This document shows, one piece after another, positions 1-8,120 of a DNA stretch of 64,000 nucleotides. Every line of letters begins with the position of its first letter. Within the stretch, counting starts at the first letter, position 1. Source of the DNA: Thermosynechococcaceae cyanobacterium MS004 (lineage in GTDB: Bacteria > Cyanobacteriota > Cyanobacteriia > Thermosynechococcales > Thermosynechococcaceae); assembly GCA_022402525.1 (NCBI GenBank), contig JAKRSB010000133.1, forward strand, positions 44,220 to 108,219. Direction: 5' to 3'. The notes below the pieces were generated by a model. It searched no databases. It was not told the origin of the DNA and worked only from the letters and a program-made list of their open reading frames with translations. The translations under genes were made by a program, and so were the position numbers.

Positions 1-71
1 TCCAGATGCTCATTCCGAAAATCGCAAGGGTTAAGCATGGTTCAGGCATTACTCGGCTCTCGTCCTAGCGG

Positions 72-875
72 CTAAGCTTTTCCCTGAAAGTGTTTCGGCC
101 AAAGGCGATCGCAAAAAAATAGCGTCCCTGATGCCACGCATAGAGGCACGGTCAGGAGGTTCAAAAAAGGAATGCTCACCAAAAAGAGGCTCATCAACCC
201 AAAGCTCGCGGTGGCGGGTAGGTTGCTATAAATTAGCCCCAGCTTGCGCCGAAATTTTAGCCGCCGTCGCTCTAGAGGTGAATCTAAAAAGTCTAGACAC
301 ACAAGCGTTGCAGCCAAAGCCACCCCTCCCACCGAAGCGATCGCAGAGCCAAGCCCCGGCAGCAAGTTGAGCAGGAGACAGGTGCCGCCCACCAGCACCA
401 GTAAGACCAGCTTCTTTAGCTCAAACTGAAGCGCCCGCAAAATATCCTGAACCAGACCCACCTCAATGATTTCAAGCTGATGGGTTTGAATCTGCTCAAT
501 GCGTTCCGAAAGCTTGCCATACCAAGGCGCACCCAGCAGCGTCCCAAACTGGGCAAACAGTAAACCAATGAGCAAAAATAGGCCCACGCTCAAAATGACG
601 CGAATCACCCAGCCAATCCCAGCTCCCACTTCGTCAATAAAGCCTAGCCAGCTCGGTAAAGTCGCCTCCCAGCTGGTTAGCCAAACCGAAAAGCCGCTCA
701 GCTCACCATTAATCCACTCCCAGCTCGGCAGGAACAGGCCCAGGTATAGTCCTACCCCCAGCACCACATTCAAGAGCAAGGGAAACACCATATAGCTCAA
801 CAGCACAGGCTTATGGAGAAACAGCTTAAAAGCCCGAAAGGGATAGGTTCCACCGGCAATCAGTCCGCCAAGCAT
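72..875 (-). CDS. EI24/CysZ-like membrane protein
   Basis: A 267-residue integral membrane protein of the EI24 (etoposide-induced 2.4 / CysZ-like) family. The N-terminus (GGTYPFRAFKLF then a hydrophobic stretch from about residue 25) is typical of the family. Further membrane segments lie at about residues 85-115, 150-190 and 220-250. CysZ in enterobacteria carries sulfate, but there are no sulfate-assimilation genes here, so the substrate is unknown. It stands alone, tail to tail with nothing visible at the window edge, and its start lies just beyond a run of 15-bp repeats. Family call is by recognition of the sequence; function is inference. Confidence 0.8.
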   Translation of the reverse strand: MLGGLIAGGTYPFRAFKLFLHKPVLLSYMVFPLLLNVVLGVGLYLGLFLPSWEWINGELSGFSVWLTSWEATLPSWLGFIDEVGAGIGWVIRVILSVGLFLLIGLLFAQFGTLLGAPWYGKLSERIEQIQTHQLEIIEVGLVQDILRALQFELKKLVLLVLVGGTCLLLNLLPGLGSAIASVGGVALAATLVCLDFLDSPLERRRLKFRRKLGLIYSNLPATASFGLMSLFLVSIPFLNLLTVPLCVASGTLFFCDRLWPKHFQGKA

Positions 876-982
876 AATTCAATCCGCCAAGCATAGGTAT
901 GTCTAGATGTTGTGCTTAAGAAGTCAGTCTGGACGTTTGCGTGGGCCGTTAGGCTAGCCAGCTCGTCGTGGGCTAGCCCAAT

Positions 983-1057
983 AGAGGGTTTCAGCACAGA
1001 GGGCTTCAGCACAGAGGGTTTTTGCACAGAGGGGTTCAGCGCAGAGGGTTTCAGCGT
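983..1057. repeat. 15-bp tandem repeat, 5 copies
   Basis: Five degenerate copies of AGAGGGTTTCAGCAC, period exactly 15, lie between the EI24-family gene and the end of the FIST gene. An ORF reads through on each strand, but the peptide is only the repeat translated, so I do not call a gene here. Confidence 0.9.
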
Positions 1058-1062
1058 AGCCT

Positions 1063-2295
1063 TTATTCCCGTGGCCGAAAGAGGCCGATCGCCGCTGTAT
1101 AGCCATGCAAAAACGTTGCGCCCCCAATGGGGCCAATTTCGCCCTGACAGAAAAAGCCGCCGATTGGCGCATTGGGGAAATAATGTCGCAAAAGCCGGGT
1201 ATCAAAGTTCGGCTGACCGTAAAACTGCTCCCCGCGACCGAGGCAGTCAAACAGCAGCACTCCCGCAGGCAAGCATGGCTGTGTTTCTTGGTACTGCTGC
1301 AAAAGCTCCTCTAAATCTTCAGCAGACGTTTCCGCATCATGGATATGAAACTGCACCCGCTGCCCAGGCCGCACCCGATCACCCACTGCGATCGCCCCAA
1401 TGCGCGGGTCTACCCCAATCAAATTGCGAATCAAAAAGTCTCCTGCCTGGAGCTGCACCTTAAACGCATCGCGCACAATCCCAATGGAGAGCGCATTCTG
1501 AGCCATTGTCCGGTCATCATCATCCATATGATCTAGGGTGCGGTGCAACGCTTCAAGGGCAGTTTGCACCTTGGTATCAACCGCAGCGCGATCGCCACTT
1601 CCGGGCTGCGCCTCTACCTGAAGCAGCACATTGCGATCAGCCTCCGCCACCCGCAGCAAAGGCCCTACCGGTCGGCAACCCTGGGCCACGATCGCTTCCA
1701 CCACAATATTGCCGCTGAGTGCAACCCCAAAAATCCCTTCCGCGTAAAGCTTCCCCTGATAAAATAGCCCGCTATTGCTCGTGGAAGCACCGAGGGTTAG
1801 CCCGCCAATTTTGATCGCCTGTGGGTAGGCATAGTCTAGACCCTGGAGCAAATCGTTAATGCGGGCGCTCATGGCATCGCCCAGCAGGATAAAGTGTGGC
1901 TCATCTGCTGGCGCAACACCCATCAGGTCTACCCAGAGATCGGGCGCGCTGTCCAGGTCAGGGAGCTGATTTGGCAAAATATAAAATGGTTGAATCCGCA
2001 CTTCCGGCAGGGCCGCTAGGGTTAACGAGAGGGCAGCCTCATCCTCTATTTCCTGGGGAATGTTTTGGTCGTCTTGGCCAATCACCCCGCTGCCGCCACA
2101 GCCCAGAATCGGAACCTCACCCAACTGGGATTGCAGCAGCGGCATCACCCGCGAAAATTCGCTGGCAAATGCATTAGAAATAAACACGAAGGCTAAATCC
2201 GCAGGCTGTCCTAAAGCAGAAGTCGCCGCCGCAACAGCCTCACCAATAGCCGCTTCTAGGGAGGGACGAGTTGAAATTACGCTAGCCCACTTCAT
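1063..2295 (-). CDS. FIST N/C domain sensory protein
   Basis: A 410-residue soluble protein with a FIST N-terminal domain (about residues 25-200, including the glycine-rich GCGGSGVIG near residue 60) and a FIST C-terminal domain (about residues 220-390, with QPCLPAGVLLFDCLGRG and GGFFCQGEIGPIGG). FIST proteins are proposed ligand sensors, perhaps for amino acids; no output domain is fused here. The ATG at 2295 follows a strong GGAGG ribosome-binding site. It is monocistronic and divergent from sufU across a 600-bp gap. Family recognition is firm; the ligand is unknown. Confidence 0.88.
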   Translation of the reverse strand: MKWASVISTRPSLEAAIGEAVAAATSALGQPADLAFVFISNAFASEFSRVMPLLQSQLGEVPILGCGGSGVIGQDDQNIPQEIEDEAALSLTLAALPEVRIQPFYILPNQLPDLDSAPDLWVDLMGVAPADEPHFILLGDAMSARINDLLQGLDYAYPQAIKIGGLTLGASTSNSGLFYQGKLYAEGIFGVALSGNIVVEAIVAQGCRPVGPLLRVAEADRNVLLQVEAQPGSGDRAAVDTKVQTALEALHRTLDHMDDDDRTMAQNALSIGIVRDAFKVQLQAGDFLIRNLIGVDPRIGAIAVGDRVRPGQRVQFHIHDAETSAEDLEELLQQYQETQPCLPAGVLLFDCLGRGEQFYGQPNFDTRLLRHYFPNAPIGGFFCQGEIGPIGGATFLHGYTAAIGLFRPRE

Positions 2296-2895
2296 CTAGC
2301 CTCCTTCATACCAAAGCTCATGACTCTCTAAATCTCAGCGGATTTCATCTCAGCTTTATTTAACGCCCGAATGAATGCCCGAATTCACGACCGATTTAAT
2401 GCTCTACTTAATGCCTTACTTAAACCCCCATTAATCTGTAACTACCCTTCAAAAAAGTCTTCTGCCCTCAATTCTAGGGTGAAATGCTGCGCTATCAACG
2501 TTAGATTGAGCATATGGCCCATATTTGCTCTGTTAACGCTTGCGATGGTTTTGAGGTGCAAAGTTGTCGCGTGCGCCAGCTTCCCCGTGGCTGAGGTTCA
2601 TCATTGAAGTGCATCATTATTGAGATGCATCATTATCGAGGTGCATCATTCAGCCCCAATTTAACCCATTCATTGCCCAACTGATTGAGCAATCCCGCCC
2701 GAAACCCTTTAGAGTAAAAGTGAGAGTATGGCGTTCTTGGATACCGTCTGGGCCTTCAACCTGAGCGATTAAGCTGGATGTTCAGTCCAGCAATCAAGTT
2801 AGACGGTTACATAGGACGGTTATATTAGACGGCTAAACCTAAGCTCTATTTTTTCCCTTGTCGTCTCGCCAATCCTTCAGGCATCTCCCTCTATC
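2296..2895. other. 600-bp intergenic region with tandem repeats
   Basis: Divergent promoter region between the FIST gene and sufU. It holds degenerate repeats around 2360-2425 (GCCCGAAT and TTTAATGC words) and at 2605-2652, and another run of AGACGGTTA words at 2800-2840. A 78-codon ORF at 2371-2607 has no family resemblance and consists partly of repeats. No RNA gene is recognised. Confidence 0.7.
2605..2652. repeat. 16-bp tandem repeat, 3 copies
   Basis: Three copies of TGARRTGCATCATTAT-like units with period 16, upstream of sufU. Confidence 0.85.
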
Positions 2896-3384
2896 ATGGC
2901 CTTAGAGAATCTTCGTACCCTTTATCAGCAAGTCATTCTGGAGCATTACAAAAAGCCCAGGCATCGCGGCAAGACTGATCCAGTGGATCGACATCAGCGA
3001 GGTCATAATCCTTCCTGCGGCGACACTATTGATCTGACCGTCAAGCTGAACGCTTCAGGAGATCGGATTGAGGACGTGAAGTTTGAAGGAGAGGGCTGCG
3101 CGATCGCTATGGCTTCTGCCGACCTGATGGCGGATGCGATGCGTGGGAAGTCGCTGACGGAAGCCCTGGAGATGGTGCAAAGCTTCCAGAACATGATGAA
3201 AGGGCAGGCGGAATTCCCGCGAGAGCTGCGGAAGCTCAACGTTATGCAGGGGGTGGCTCAGTTTCCAGTGCGGATTAAGTGCGCTACCCTCACTTGGCAC
3301 ACTCTGAAGGCAGCTATTGAGCAATCTTCAGAACCATCGGCTGGATTTATCTCCAATGAAGCGTCCCCTGAAGGAGTCTTATAA
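2896..3384 (+). CDS. sufU: SufU/NifU-family Fe-S cluster assembly protein
   Basis: A 162-residue SufU (IscU-like) protein of the SUF iron-sulfur pathway. It either acts as scaffold or passes sulfur from SufS. The three conserved cysteines are present: C41 in NPSCGD (with the adjacent Asp), C68 in GEGCAIAMAS and C129 in RIKCATLTW. Length agrees with the family (about 140-160). The last 20 residues are a variable tail. The stop codon abuts the ATG of the following ycf51-like gene, whose ribosome-binding site (AAGGAG) lies inside the sufU end, so the two are co-translated. The rest of the suf operon is not in the window. Confidence 0.92.
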   Translation: MALENLRTLYQQVILEHYKKPRHRGKTDPVDRHQRGHNPSCGDTIDLTVKLNASGDRIEDVKFEGEGCAIAMASADLMADAMRGKSLTEALEMVQSFQNMMKGQAEFPRELRKLNVMQGVAQFPVRIKCATLTWHTLKAAIEQSSEPSAGFISNEASPEGVL

Positions 3385-3918
3385 ATGCCCTCCCCTGAGA
3401 ATTTTTTAACCTACACCCAGTGGAGTGCTTGGGTAATGTTGGCTTCTGGTATTGCAGCAGGGCTAGCTTTTGTCTTTAAGTGGGACTTCCGGTTTCGCCT
3501 CGTGGGGGCAACCAGCTTTATGGGCGTGGTGACGGTGGGCCTATTTGCCCTCACCCTTGTGCCGCTGAGCCAGACTGTGGTTCCAGGTGCGGCCAAATAC
3601 GCTTTGGTCTATGACACGGGCGCGGCCAATGTGGTCATTACGGTGCCGCCCACGGTGACGAAAGCAGCCCTAGAAGCCACGCTTCAGCAAGCTGCTAATA
3701 ACCTCTTTTCTTCCGGCCGCTCCGGTCAGGGAAACACCCAGCTTTTAATTCGCGCGCGCACGGTGATTCATCCAGAACCAGGGGTGTCAGAGCCGCTCTA
3801 TCTCGGCCAAATTCAGCGATCGCTCTCGCAACGAACGGATTCAGCAATGGTGATTACCCTCTTGGACAAAAATCTAGCGCGACTTCCTCAGGTCGATGAT
3901 GGGGCTAGTGCAGGTTAA
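3385..3918 (+). CDS. ycf51: Ycf51-like membrane protein (DUF2518)
   Basis: A 177-residue protein with two N-terminal membrane segments (about residues 14-34 and 39-60) followed by a soluble domain. The pattern, including TYTQWSAWVMLASG at the start and FKWDFRFRLVG between the helices, matches Ycf51, a conserved protein of cyanobacteria and some algal plastids. Its molecular role is not established. It begins directly after the sufU stop with a good AAGGAG site 9 nt upstream, so it is probably in the sufU transcript. Confidence 0.8.
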   Translation: MPSPENFLTYTQWSAWVMLASGIAAGLAFVFKWDFRFRLVGATSFMGVVTVGLFALTLVPLSQTVVPGAAKYALVYDTGAANVVITVPPTVTKAALEATLQQAANNLFSSGRSGQGNTQLLIRARTVIHPEPGVSEPLYLGQIQRSLSQRTDSAMVITLLDKNLARLPQVDDGASAG

Positions 3919-3973
3919 GCTAACCTTAGGTGCGCCCAATTGTTGATCTTCGGTAATGCTCTAGGGTTTTGAG

Positions 3974-5335
3974 ATGTCCAACTCTCCCAGTCCTTTGTCC
4001 AGTTCTGTGTCCAGCTCGGTCTCTAACGCTGTCCCCCACTCTAGCTTCACTGCCTTGGTAATTGCCCCAGCGCAGGTGATGCGCGGTGCTGGATTGCTCC
4101 AAGAGGCGGGAGCGGTCATTGCTCGGTACGGTCAGCGACCGCTTCTGGTGGGGGGTAAGCGATCGCTAGAAATCGTGCAGCCTCGACTCGCGGCGACCTT
4201 TGAACAGCACAACATCACGAGTGCAGCAGCGCTGTACGGTAAAGCCTGTAGCGAGAAGAGCCTGACTCGTATGCGTCAGGCACTGGATGACCATCAGGGA
4301 GACTTGGTGGTTGGGGTTGGGGGCGGTAAAGCCCTAGATGCCGCTAAACTTCTGGCACATCAGGCGGGACTTCCTGTCGTCACCATTCCGACCTCCGCCG
4401 CCACCTGTGCTGCCTGGACAGCTTTGTCTAACGTGTACTCCGAAGTGGGAGCCTTTCAGTATGATGTGGGCTTGACTCAATGCCCGAATCTGCTGCTGCT
4501 GGACTATGACGTTATTGCGACTGCCCCAGTCCGAACTCTCATTGCTGGCATTGGCGACGCCTTGGCCAAATGGTATGAAGCTTCGGTCAGCAGCGGCCAC
4601 TCCCAACAAACTTTGGTCATTGCGGCGGTGCAGCAGGCACGGGTGCTGCGCGATATTCTGCTGCAAAAGTCAGAAGAGGCGATCGCCCAGCCCGGTTCAG
4701 CGGAGTGGCGAGAGGTGGTAGACGCCACGGTACTGATGGCTGGCGTAATGGGCGGGCTAGGCGGTGCCCAATGCCGAACGGTGGCGGCTCATGCGGTTCA
4801 TAATGGCCTGACCCATCTTGCCCAGACTCACAGCAGCCTCCACGGCGAGAAAGTAGCCTACGGTATTTTGGTACAGCTCCGCCTAGAAGAACTGATCCAG
4901 AATAGCCAGCTCGCGATCGCCAGCCGTCGTCAGCTCATGCAGTTTTATGAAAAAATTGGTCTTCCGCTCACCCTCAAGGACTTGGGGCTAGGAGGCGTGA
5001 CGGTAGAGGCGTTAGAGCAGGCAGCACAGGTAGCCTGCGCCCCTGCCTCCGATATTCATCGACTCCCCTTTGAGGTTAATCCAGCGCAGCTCATGGCGGC
5101 CATGGTGTCTACCACCGCTCCGACTGACCTCACGTTAAAAACCATGTCTTTTGAAAGCGTCAGTCCTGGGTTGCGAAATGATGGGATAAGAAGTGATGGG
5201 ATGAGAAGTGACGGACTGAGAAGTGACGGACTGAGACAAGACCCGGAATTGACCGCTGATTCTCTATCCCCAAACATATCCCAGAAAATATCCCAGAAGA
5301 TATCCCAGAAGACGTCCTCGAAGGAACAGCCATGA
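3974..5335 (+). CDS. Iron-containing (glycerol-type) dehydrogenase
   Basis: A 453-residue member of the iron-containing alcohol / glycerol dehydrogenase superfamily. Seen: the nucleotide-binding GVGGGKALDAAKLLAHQ (about residues 115-130), TIPTSAAT after it, and metal-ligand candidates D near 195 (GIGDALAKWYE), H near 273 (AHAVHNG) and H near 290 (LHGEKVAYG). The first 20 residues are Ser/Val rich. The last 60 are low complexity: four RSDG-type pentapeptides and three ISQK repeats encoded by 15-bp and 12-bp tandem DNA repeats. The stop overlaps the next ATG by 4 bp, so it is coupled to the aminotransferase. Substrate unknown; NAD(P)-dependent redox of a small polyol or sugar phosphate is the family expectation. 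Confidence 0.85.
   Translation: MSNSPSPLSSSVSSSVSNAVPHSSFTALVIAPAQVMRGAGLLQEAGAVIARYGQRPLLVGGKRSLEIVQPRLAATFEQHNITSAAALYGKACSEKSLTRMRQALDDHQGDLVVGVGGGKALDAAKLLAHQAGLPVVTIPTSAATCAAWTALSNVYSEVGAFQYDVGLTQCPNLLLLDYDVIATAPVRTLIAGIGDALAKWYEASVSSGHSQQTLVIAAVQQARVLRDILLQKSEEAIAQPGSAEWREVVDATVLMAGVMGGLGGAQCRTVAAHAVHNGLTHLAQTHSSLHGEKVAYGILVQLRLEELIQNSQLAIASRRQLMQFYEKIGLPLTLKDLGLGGVTVEALEQAAQVACAPASDIHRLPFEVNPAQLMAAMVSTTAPTDLTLKTMSFESVSPGLRNDGIRSDGMRSDGLRSDGLRQDPELTADSLSPNISQKISQKISQKTSSKEQP
5180..5239. repeat. 15-bp in-frame tandem repeat, 4 copies
   Basis: Four copies of GATGGGATGAGAAGT-like units with period 15, encoding RSDG(M/L)-type pentapeptides near the C-terminus of the dehydrogenase. Confidence 0.92.
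5276..5311. repeat. 12-bp in-frame tandem repeat, 3 copies
   Basis: Three copies of ATATCCCAGAAR, period 12, encoding the ISQK tetrapeptide repeats at the extreme C-terminus of the dehydrogenase. Confidence 0.92.
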
Positions 5336-6519
5336 CCCTAGACTGGATTCGCCCCGCAGATCGGGTCATTTCGCTGCCCTCCTACCCCTTTGCCCGCCTC
5401 GATGAGCTAAAGTCCCGCGCCCGTGAGCAGGGAATTGACCTCATTGATCTTGGTATGGGCAACCCCGATGGCTCAGCACCCCAAGCCGTTATCGACTCGG
5501 CGATCGCCGCCTTGCAGATCCCGACCAACCACGGCTATCCGCCCTTTGAAGGCACCGCCAGCTTCCGGCGCACCATCACGGATTGGTACAACCGTCGCTA
5601 CCAGGTGGAGCTAGACCCCGATGGCGAAGCCCTCCCCTTGCTCGGCTCTAAGGAAGGGCTAACCCACCTCGCTTTGGCCTATATCAACCCTGGCGATGTG
5701 GTGCTGGTGCCAAATCCCGCCTATCCGCCCCACTTTCGCGGCCCTGCGATCGCTGGAGCCGATCTGCACCCCATGTTGCTCAAGCCCGAAAATGAATGGC
5801 TGATTGACCTTGGAGCCATTCCAGACGACGTGGCTCAGCGCGCCAAAATCTTATACTTCAACTACCCGTCCAACCCCACCGCCGCCGTTGCGCCCCGTGA
5901 GTTTTACGTAGACATCGTAAAGTTTGCGAAAAAACACGAAATCTTGCTCGTGCATGACCTGTGCTATGCAGAGCTTGCCTTTGACGGCTACCAGCCCGTT
6001 AGTTTACTAGAAATCCCTGGCGGAAAGGAAGTTGGGGTTGAGTTTCATACCATGTCCAAGACCTACAACATGGCTGGATGGCGGGTTGGGTTTGTGGTGG
6101 GCAATCGGCATATTATTCAGGGTCTACGCACGCTCAAAACCAACCTAGACTACGGCATTTTTTCAGTCCTCCAAACCGCTGCCGAAACCGCCCTCCAGCT
6201 TCCCGATAGCCATCTGCAAGAAGTCCAGACCCGATACCGCACCCGCCGTGATTTTTTAATCCAGGGATTAGAAGACCTAGGCTGGTCAATCCCCAAAACC
6301 AAGGCCACGATGTATCTTTGGGTTGCCTGCCCTGCGTCTATGTCCTCCGCAGACTTTGCCCTTAAGCTGATTCAGGAAACGGGGATTGTAGTCACCCCCG
6401 GTACGGCCTTCGGCTCTGGTGGAGAAGGCTTTATGCGCATTAGCCTCATTGCAGACTGCGATCGCCTTGGAGAAGCATTAGACCGACTCAAGCAGGCCAA
6501 TATTACGTTTGCAATGTAG
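5332..6519 (+). CDS. Class I PLP aminotransferase (AlaC / LL-DAP-aminotransferase type)
   Basis: A 395-residue fold-type I aminotransferase. Seen: LGMGNPDG near residue 42, NHGYPPFEG near 64, the NYPSNPTAA loop near 180, and the PLP lysine K243 in SKTYNMAGWR. Such proteins are annotated as aspartate, alanine (AlaC) or LL-diaminopimelate aminotransferase. The sequence alone does not decide the acceptor. Its ATG overlaps the stop of the upstream dehydrogenase (ATGA), so the two are translationally coupled and may act in one pathway. It is the last core gene before the tRNA-Val island. Confidence 0.88.
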   Translation: MTLDWIRPADRVISLPSYPFARLDELKSRAREQGIDLIDLGMGNPDGSAPQAVIDSAIAALQIPTNHGYPPFEGTASFRRTITDWYNRRYQVELDPDGEALPLLGSKEGLTHLALAYINPGDVVLVPNPAYPPHFRGPAIAGADLHPMLLKPENEWLIDLGAIPDDVAQRAKILYFNYPSNPTAAVAPREFYVDIVKFAKKHEILLVHDLCYAELAFDGYQPVSLLEIPGGKEVGVEFHTMSKTYNMAGWRVGFVVGNRHIIQGLRTLKTNLDYGIFSVLQTAAETALQLPDSHLQEVQTRYRTRRDFLIQGLEDLGWSIPKTKATMYLWVACPASMSSADFALKLIQETGIVVTPGTAFGSGGEGFMRISLIADCDRLGEALDRLKQANITFAM

Positions 6520-6639
6520 GTTTGCAATGTAGCGCTTAGAAGCAGCTCCGAGGCATCAAAAAAACATCTGCTCATCCCAGTCTAATTGGGTTGCTGACCA
6601 TTGCGACTCTTGAGTGCCTATGGTAGTCTAGGTTGCCGA

Positions 6640-6713
<74 letters not shown>

Positions 6714-6834
6714 GGTTGGGGAACCATACGCAGTAAGGCTTTTGGGAGTTCTAGACAACTTCTGAAGGTCTATTTTGCTGTCAATAAGGCAACGAGTCTA
6801 GGCCGTTAAGGGTTGTTTGGAGGATTAGCAGCAG

Positions 6835-6987
6835 ATGATCCGAGCGTCCAAACACATCCATAGCCTAAGCCCAAAGTCTAAGCAAGATTTCGTTTTGAGT
6901 CGCGTTGCCAGATACTTTGACGTTCCCCACAGCGCTTTTGGTCGGCTGTTCAAAAACTGGAGTATTGAGCAGAGAGGACAGTGCTAA
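6835..6987 (+). CDS. Hypothetical 50-aa island protein
   Basis: ATG at 6835 to TAA at 6985-6987. Upstream GGAGGATTAGCAGCAG offers a ribosome-binding site (GGAGG) 9-14 nt before the ATG. The product is basic (SPKSKQDFVLSRVARYF...FGRLFKNW) and resembles nothing I recognise. It may be the remnant of a larger DNA-binding protein. Its TAA shares an A with the ATG of the next ORF (TAATG), which suggests coupled translation. A + strand terminator at 7311-7356 could end this transcript. Confidence 0.35.
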   Translation: MIRASKHIHSLSPKSKQDFVLSRVARYFDVPHSAFGRLFKNWSIEQRGQC

Positions 6988-7091
6988 TGGCAAACTTTAA
7001 CCTGACCCACTTCTTCAAAATCATTGAGGGCAGCGGCGTATCAGAGGCGATCGCCCAATGTTCTCTGAATGGCTCAATTGATGCCAGTTAA
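6987..7091 (+). CDS. Hypothetical 34-aa island protein
   Basis: A 34-residue ORF whose ATG overlaps the stop of the 50-aa ORF in a TAATG junction. The peptide starts MANFNLTHFFKIIEGSG and contains a HIP1 site in frame. Too short for family assignment; the coupling to the upstream ORF is the only support. It converges on the reverse ORF at 7074-7289, overlapping by 18 bp. Confidence 0.25.
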   Translation: MANFNLTHFFKIIEGSGVSEAIAQCSLNGSIDAS

Positions 7092-7289
7092 ACAAGGATT
7101 TGGCGTCAACACCAGCGCTTGGTAAGGCTTCAGGCTGTCTTTAGGAGCAACCGTGGCAATCAGAGAGTAGATGTGGCTTGCGGCCCCAGCATGGGGTGAA
7201 TGCATGATGATCTGCTCTAAAGATGGGGCGATCGCCACGGGTGCAACCGAAGTAATGGAGCTTGTCCGAGCAATAGTTTGAGTCATCAT
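7074..7289 (-). CDS. Hypothetical 71-aa island protein
   Basis: A 71-codon reverse ORF with a plausible GCGAGG ribosome-binding site 8 nt before the ATG. The product is small, Ala/Ser/Ile rich and not recognised. The + strand terminator hairpin at 7311-7356 sits just upstream and would lie in its 5' leader, which weakens the call. Confidence 0.3.
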   Translation of the reverse strand: MMTQTIARTSSITSVAPVAIAPSLEQIIMHSPHAGAASHIYSLIATVAPKDSLKPYQALVLTPNPCLTGIN

Positions 7290-7310
7290 TGATAAGCCTC
7301 GCTTGGGGCT

Positions 7311-7356
7311 AGACAGCGCTTGAACTTGTCAGGGTTTGGGGCGCTGTCTTTTTGTT
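7311..7356 (+). terminator. Rho-independent terminator (+)
   Basis: Perfect 9-bp stem AGACAGCGC / GCGCTGTCT with a 21-nt loop, followed by TTTTTG on the + strand. It would terminate a transcript reading rightwards from the tRNA and the small ORFs at 6835-7091. Confidence 0.6.
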
Positions 7357-7371
7357 TGACTAAATTTAATA

Positions 7372-7484
7372 TGCCTGTTATCAAGCTTAATATCAATAAT
7401 CTAGTGATTAAACTTATCGCAGTTAACTGGCTTAATCTATAGATAGACCTTATGCCTGTTAACAATTGTTTTTTGCCTGTAAAC
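7372..7484. promoter_or_regulatory. Three TGCCTGTWA direct repeats (possible operator or iterons)
   Basis: The word TGCCTGT followed by TA or AA occurs at 7372, 7453 and 7474 (TGCCTGTTA, TGCCTGTTA, TGCCTGTAA) in a very AT-rich stretch directly ahead of the 74-aa gene at 7512. Such spaced direct repeats can be regulator sites or iterons. No known binding motif is recognised. Confidence 0.35.
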
Positions 7485-7511
7485 TTAGAGGTGCTGAGTT
7501 AATGCCAATGA

Positions 7512-7736
7512 ATGCCCAAAGGGAACCCTAATCCTGTTATTCCACCGGAGTTTAAGGAAAGGCAGTTTAAACGCAGCGATGGTACGACTGAGCCACTAGC
7601 CGAAAAAATCTTAGCCGTGAGGGTTTCTGCTGAAGTCGATAAGGTTGTGAGATCGCTTCCCAAAAAAGCAGCATGGCTCCGGCGCGTCATCACCGAAGCT
7701 GCACAGCGTGAGCTGATGCAGGATGGTGAGACATGA
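7512..7736 (+). CDS. Small conserved cyanobacterial protein (74 aa)
   Basis: A 74-residue basic protein beginning MPKGNPNPVIPPEFKE and ending in a helix-rich AAWLRRVITEAAQRELMQ. It resembles short cyanobacterial proteins in which EPLAEKILAVRVSAEVDKVVRSLP forms a ribbon-like segment and a C-terminal helix follows, an arrangement like small DNA-binding or antitoxin-type proteins. That role is inference. The stop overlaps the next ATG (ATGA), so it is coupled to the coiled-coil gene. Confidence 0.65.
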   Translation: MPKGNPNPVIPPEFKERQFKRSDGTTEPLAEKILAVRVSAEVDKVVRSLPKKAAWLRRVITEAAQRELMQDGET

Positions 7737-8023
7737 CTGAACGATGGACAGATGAAACCCTAGATCGGTTTGCCTCAACGGTGGCCACATTTGTCGCTGC
7801 CAGCAATGAACGCATGACCCGCATTGAACAAGATGGAGAGCGTTCAAAACGTGAAAGTGATGAACGGTTAACCCGTATTGAGCAATTGGTTGAGTCAAAT
7901 AACCACTTTCTAGAAGCCTTTGGGCAGGATGTGAAACAGCTCACTCAAAAAATAGACAGGTTAGCTGACACAACGGATCAAGTCGTTCGACAGATGGCAG
8001 CACCCACATCCAGCGCAAACTAA
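7733..8023 (+). CDS. Coiled-coil protein, 96 aa
   Basis: A 96-residue, almost wholly helical protein. Repeated words ERMTRIEQ, ERLTRIEQ and the following heptads indicate a continuous coiled coil from about residue 20 to 85. Similar short coiled-coil proteins are abundant in cyanobacteria, often beside DUF29 genes. It overlaps the upstream stop by 4 bp and is preceded by the island's recurring GATG.AGGATGGTGA junction. No catalytic motif is present. Confidence 0.65.
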   Translation: MTERWTDETLDRFASTVATFVAASNERMTRIEQDGERSKRESDERLTRIEQLVESNNHFLEAFGQDVKQLTQKIDRLADTTDQVVRQMAAPTSSAN

Positions 8024-8029
8024 GAAAGG

Positions 8030-8104
8030 ATGGATGTGACCACGCGACTGTCTGCTCTCAATCGAAAAGTGGACGCGATCGCCACTCATTTGGGGGTGAA
8101 CTGA
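8030..8104 (+). CDS. Possible 24-aa micro-ORF
   Basis: ATG at 8030 to TGA at 8102-8104, preceded by AAGAAAGG. The peptide (MDVTTRLSALNRKVDAIATH...) looks like a stub of the neighbouring coiled-coil proteins. It lies exactly between the 96-aa gene and DUF29 and may be a decayed relict or a real micro-protein. Confidence 0.25.
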   Translation: MDVTTRLSALNRKVDAIATHLGVN

Positions 8105-8120
8105 TGAAGGATGGTGAAGG

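Noticed and set aside
912..1463. 183-codon + strand ORF
   Set aside because: It opposes the well-supported FIST gene, and its distinctive part is only the translated 15-bp repeat.
2371..2607. 78-codon ORF upstream of sufU
   Set aside because: No family resemblance, repeat-rich, no ribosome-binding site.
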